A stretch of DNA of 8,636 bases from Aquificaceae bacterium. Lineage in GTDB: Bacteria; Aquificota; Aquificia; Aquificales; Aquificaceae. Position numbers and translations under genes: made by a program. This document shows, piece after piece, positions 7,601 through 8,636 of this stretch; position 1 is the stretch's first letter, and each line of letters opens with the position of its first letter. The notes beneath the pieces were generated by a model. It was not told the DNA's origin. It worked only from the letters and a program-made list of their open reading frames with translations, and made no database searches. The DNA lies in the NCBI GenBank assembly GCA_015487835.1, contig WFOY01000031.1, forward strand, positions 1 through 8,636, written 5' to 3'.

Positions 7601-8104
7601 GAGATAGAGACGAGGAAGCTGGAGGCCTTCATGGACGCCTTCAACCACATAAACAGGAACCTCAAGAGGATCTTCTCCTTCCTGTCACCTGGAGGAAAGG
7701 CCCAGATGATAATAGAGAACGAGATAGACCCCTTCAGCGGGGGCCTAAGCCTTATCGTGAAGCCGAGGGGAAAGGACGTCCAGTACTTGGAGGCCATGTC
7801 GGGAGGTGAGAAGACCCTGGCCGCCCTCTCCTTAATATTCGCGATACAGGAGTACAAACCCTCCCCCTTCTATTACTTCGACGAGGTCGATGCCCACTTA
7901 GACGAGGCCAACGCCAGGAAGGTGGGTGAGCTCATAAAGGAGAAGTCGAAAGAGGCCCAGTTCATAGTGGTCACCTTAAGGGAGGTCCTCGCTTCCTTCG
8001 CAGACAGGCTGATAGGTGTGTCCGCGAGGGGCGGTGTCTCGAGGGTCTTCCCCGTGGAGAACCTCTCGGCAGTTTTGGGCGAGGAGAGACGGGAGGCCTC
8101 ATGA
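4622..8104 (+). CDS. smc: Chromosome segregation ATPase SMC, archaeal-type
   Basis: The product has 1160 residues, the normal SMC length, complete and uninterrupted. Its parts in order are: an N-terminal ATPase half with Walker A GPNGAGKS (34-41), an R-loop near TLRAKNLSYLIF (58-69) and the Q-loop glutamine Q143 in YNVVLQGDIIKF; coiled-coil arm 1 (about 165-495); a hinge starting at NVFRGIEGVYGTVGDL (501) and ending near SGVITGGSQ (about 640-648); coiled-coil arm 2 (about 660-1000); and a C-terminal half with signature EAMSGGEKTLAALS (S1060), Walker B FYYFDEVDAHLD (1083-1094, catalytic E1088) and QFIVVTLREV. SMC dimers extrude DNA loops and help separate chromosomes, usually with ScpA/ScpB, which are not in this window. 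The motifs DVSGISEYEAKK and VTLREV are archaeal in style; typical bacterial SMC has EAAGV and THRKGTM there. The ATG overlaps the lpxD stop, with AAGAGG six bases before it. The last four bases overlap the next gene. Confidence 0.97.
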   Translation: MKAFIEKVVVEGFKSYGKERREIPLGEGFVSIVGPNGAGKSNIGDAISFALGIATTKTLRAKNLSYLIFSKDGERADHAYVEVHFRNQGAFPLDEERVVVSRKVTQDGRSTFKINGVTVRERDLRDFLSKAGIYENGYNVVLQGDIIKFLKMTPVERRKVIEDVSGISEYEAKKERAIRDLAEVDIKIRELKLLLEEIKVQLDRLKEEKEKLERYRTLEEERRSTEIAILSKEIRKLSSEEERVKGELEGIQRRISELKKEIEAKEAVLQEKEAKLKDLNDKLLPFKEKVGRISSDIDHINREIEAKISRKDRILSEISKEERALEYLKRDLEVLKEDLAGLRSEIEAKERDLEDLSRIEKERYEDLRSLDERLKVSIEEAQRTEEKERQLKDHIEKLKEEDQNLRMRLKEIDLKVEKTREDIDRLRAEREELEEKMASSSREVEKLRRMRTVEEDLLRKEREELKKVEAEIRKVRDRIEEVIRAKGYVESRLADAEPAENVFRGIEGVYGTVGDLITVKDPDHIRAVEVAGGGRLRFVVVEDENVAKRCIDFLRENNLGRMSFIPLSRIRVEERLPPLPRIRGVVDFAINLVEYDPKFEKAVRFALGDTLIVDSFETAKRLGTGAYRVVTLEGDLFERSGVITGGSQTSRGDLGRRFYEEERRKLDLEEQDLREKEQDLLIKLRAIRSEIAEKEGLLKVLQKKISEAEDLAKEGSKKIEEFDQRIAKAEEYIRTLLEEKEEAQRRIEDLRGEIEYAQEKLRNLQLKRQDIINYYRSSGIEAKRQEYEKIKRRVEARREELNSLRIQLKDKENDLKNVEAEISRKEANLEDLRSEVETTDREIGELEARRNQLEETVRNIEAEVYQLYKERDRTEEEVRTLQADLGRLRIEEEDLRSKERDLSSNLSRIQQRISDLRQKLEEIGFQGELPEVREPVTKLKERLYRIERELAGLGNVNMRADEDYREELERYQDYEDRYRRLQEERKAIKEMIEEIETRKLEAFMDAFNHINRNLKRIFSFLSPGGKAQMIIENEIDPFSGGLSLIVKPRGKDVQYLEAMSGGEKTLAALSLIFAIQEYKPSPFYYFDEVDAHLDEANARKVGELIKEKSKEAQFIVVTLREVLASFADRLIGVSARGGVSRVFPVENLSAVLGEERREAS

Positions 8105-8636
8105 TACTCAAAGGCCTGCTTGTTCTTACCCTGCTCTTGACAGGCCTCTCAGCCAAGGAAACGACCGAGATCAGGGACCTGATCCACGGGATAAAGGTAA
8201 GCCTGCCCGCAGGCTGGAGCGTAAAGGTATTTCCCAGATACGTCCTTTTTACCTCTGACGACATGACCCGCTTCATCACCTTCAGGGTCTACCCAGGGAG
8301 GAACCTTAAAAAGGTGGCAAGGGCCCTGATCAGGGAGACCAGGTACATGGGAAAGGGTGTCACCCACTTCAAGAGGGTGAGAAGCGGCCTGATCCTTAGG
8401 TCCGACTTCAGGGGATACCCCTACGTGATCGATCCCATGCTCCCCATAAGCTGGGGTCTCCTCGGGAAGATCCCACCCCAGGAGTACACCTACATAACCT
8501 ACATAATACCCCTGAGACGTTCCTCGCTCCTAGTGACCTTCCTCTACCCCAGGGGAACCCCAAGGGCCAGGATAGAGGAGATGATAAGCATCGCAAGAAC
8601 CTTTCGCTTCCTGAAAGACAGGATACCCTCCAGGAG
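8101..8636 (+). CDS. Unrecognised secreted protein, 3' end beyond window
   Basis: An open frame of 178 codons runs from ATG 8101 to the window end without a stop. The start overlaps the smc stop (ATGA), and GGGAGG at 8091-8096 is a good ribosome site. The first 18 residues, MILKGLLVLTLLLTGLSA, form a signal peptide ending in a signal peptidase I-like site (LSA before KE); there is no lipobox cysteine, so a soluble periplasmic or exported protein is expected. After it comes a mixed alpha/beta stretch: VSLPAGWSVKVFPRYVLF, a basic helix NLKKVARALIRETRYMGKG, the strand GLILRSDFRGYPYVIDP, then a YTYITYIIPL strand and a final helix ARIEEMISIARTFRF. The layout, with a 'PAGW' strand followed by strand-helix units and a closing helix, recalls DcrB/PsbP-like small secreted domains, but I cannot confirm this. 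No catalytic motif is visible. Codon use matches the neighbours, so it does not look recently acquired. Confidence 0.85.
   Translation, partial: MILKGLLVLTLLLTGLSAKETTEIRDLIHGIKVSLPAGWSVKVFPRYVLFTSDDMTRFITFRVYPGRNLKKVARALIRETRYMGKGVTHFKRVRSGLILRSDFRGYPYVIDPMLPISWGLLGKIPPQEYTYITYIIPLRRSSLLVTFLYPRGTPRARIEEMISIARTFRFLKDRIPSR

Noticed and set aside
4622..8104. Rad50, MukB or SbcC instead of SMC
   Set aside because: The hinge is a globular SMC hinge (from GVYGTVGDL to GVITGGS) with no CxxC zinc hook, and the Walker, Q-loop and signature motifs match SMC.

Overview
The window is a dense run of nine forward-strand genes. There is no reverse-strand gene, RNA gene, mobile element or CRISPR array that I can support. 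The longest gap between genes is 21 bases, and most junctions are ATGA or TGATG stop/start overlaps, so the whole window reads as one transcription unit that continues past both edges. The genes encode lipid A synthesis (lpxD) and a Skp-type periplasmic chaperone, so the source is a two-membraned bacterium. It also makes heme A/O for an aerobic terminal oxidase. Arg codons are dominated by AGG/AGA, ATA is common for Ile, and the SMC protein is of archaeal type. Together these suggest a thermophilic, deep-branching bacterium, most plausibly of the Aquificota. That placement is inference; the base composition looks richer in GC than I expect for Aquifex or Hydrogenobacter.

Region 1 (1-3141) is a cytochrome-oxidase maturation block. 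It contains the C-terminal half of a heme A synthase (CtaA/COX15), the heme O synthase CtaB/CyoE, a 12-helix relative of heme-copper oxidase subunit I, a 38-residue single-helix protein, and a DUF420/CtaM-like protein. The subunit I relative is the most interesting item. It keeps the three histidines that bind the two hemes in true oxidases, but lacks the helix VII His-His pair and the helix VI Tyr of the CuB centre, so it is probably not a working oxygen reductase.

Region 2 (3163-4625) is an envelope pair: Skp/OmpH, which escorts outer-membrane proteins across the periplasm, and LpxD, the N-acyltransferase of lipid A synthesis. The pair is conserved in many diderms, but its usual flanking genes (bamA, fabZ, lpxA) are absent here.

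Region 3 (4622-8636) holds a complete 1160-residue SMC chromosome-organising ATPase. Its head motifs match archaeal rather than ordinary bacterial SMC. It is translationally coupled to an unrecognised secreted protein cut off by the window end. No promoter or terminator stands out anywhere. Strong Shine-Dalgarno sequences decide the starts of ctaB, the 38-residue gene and skp.
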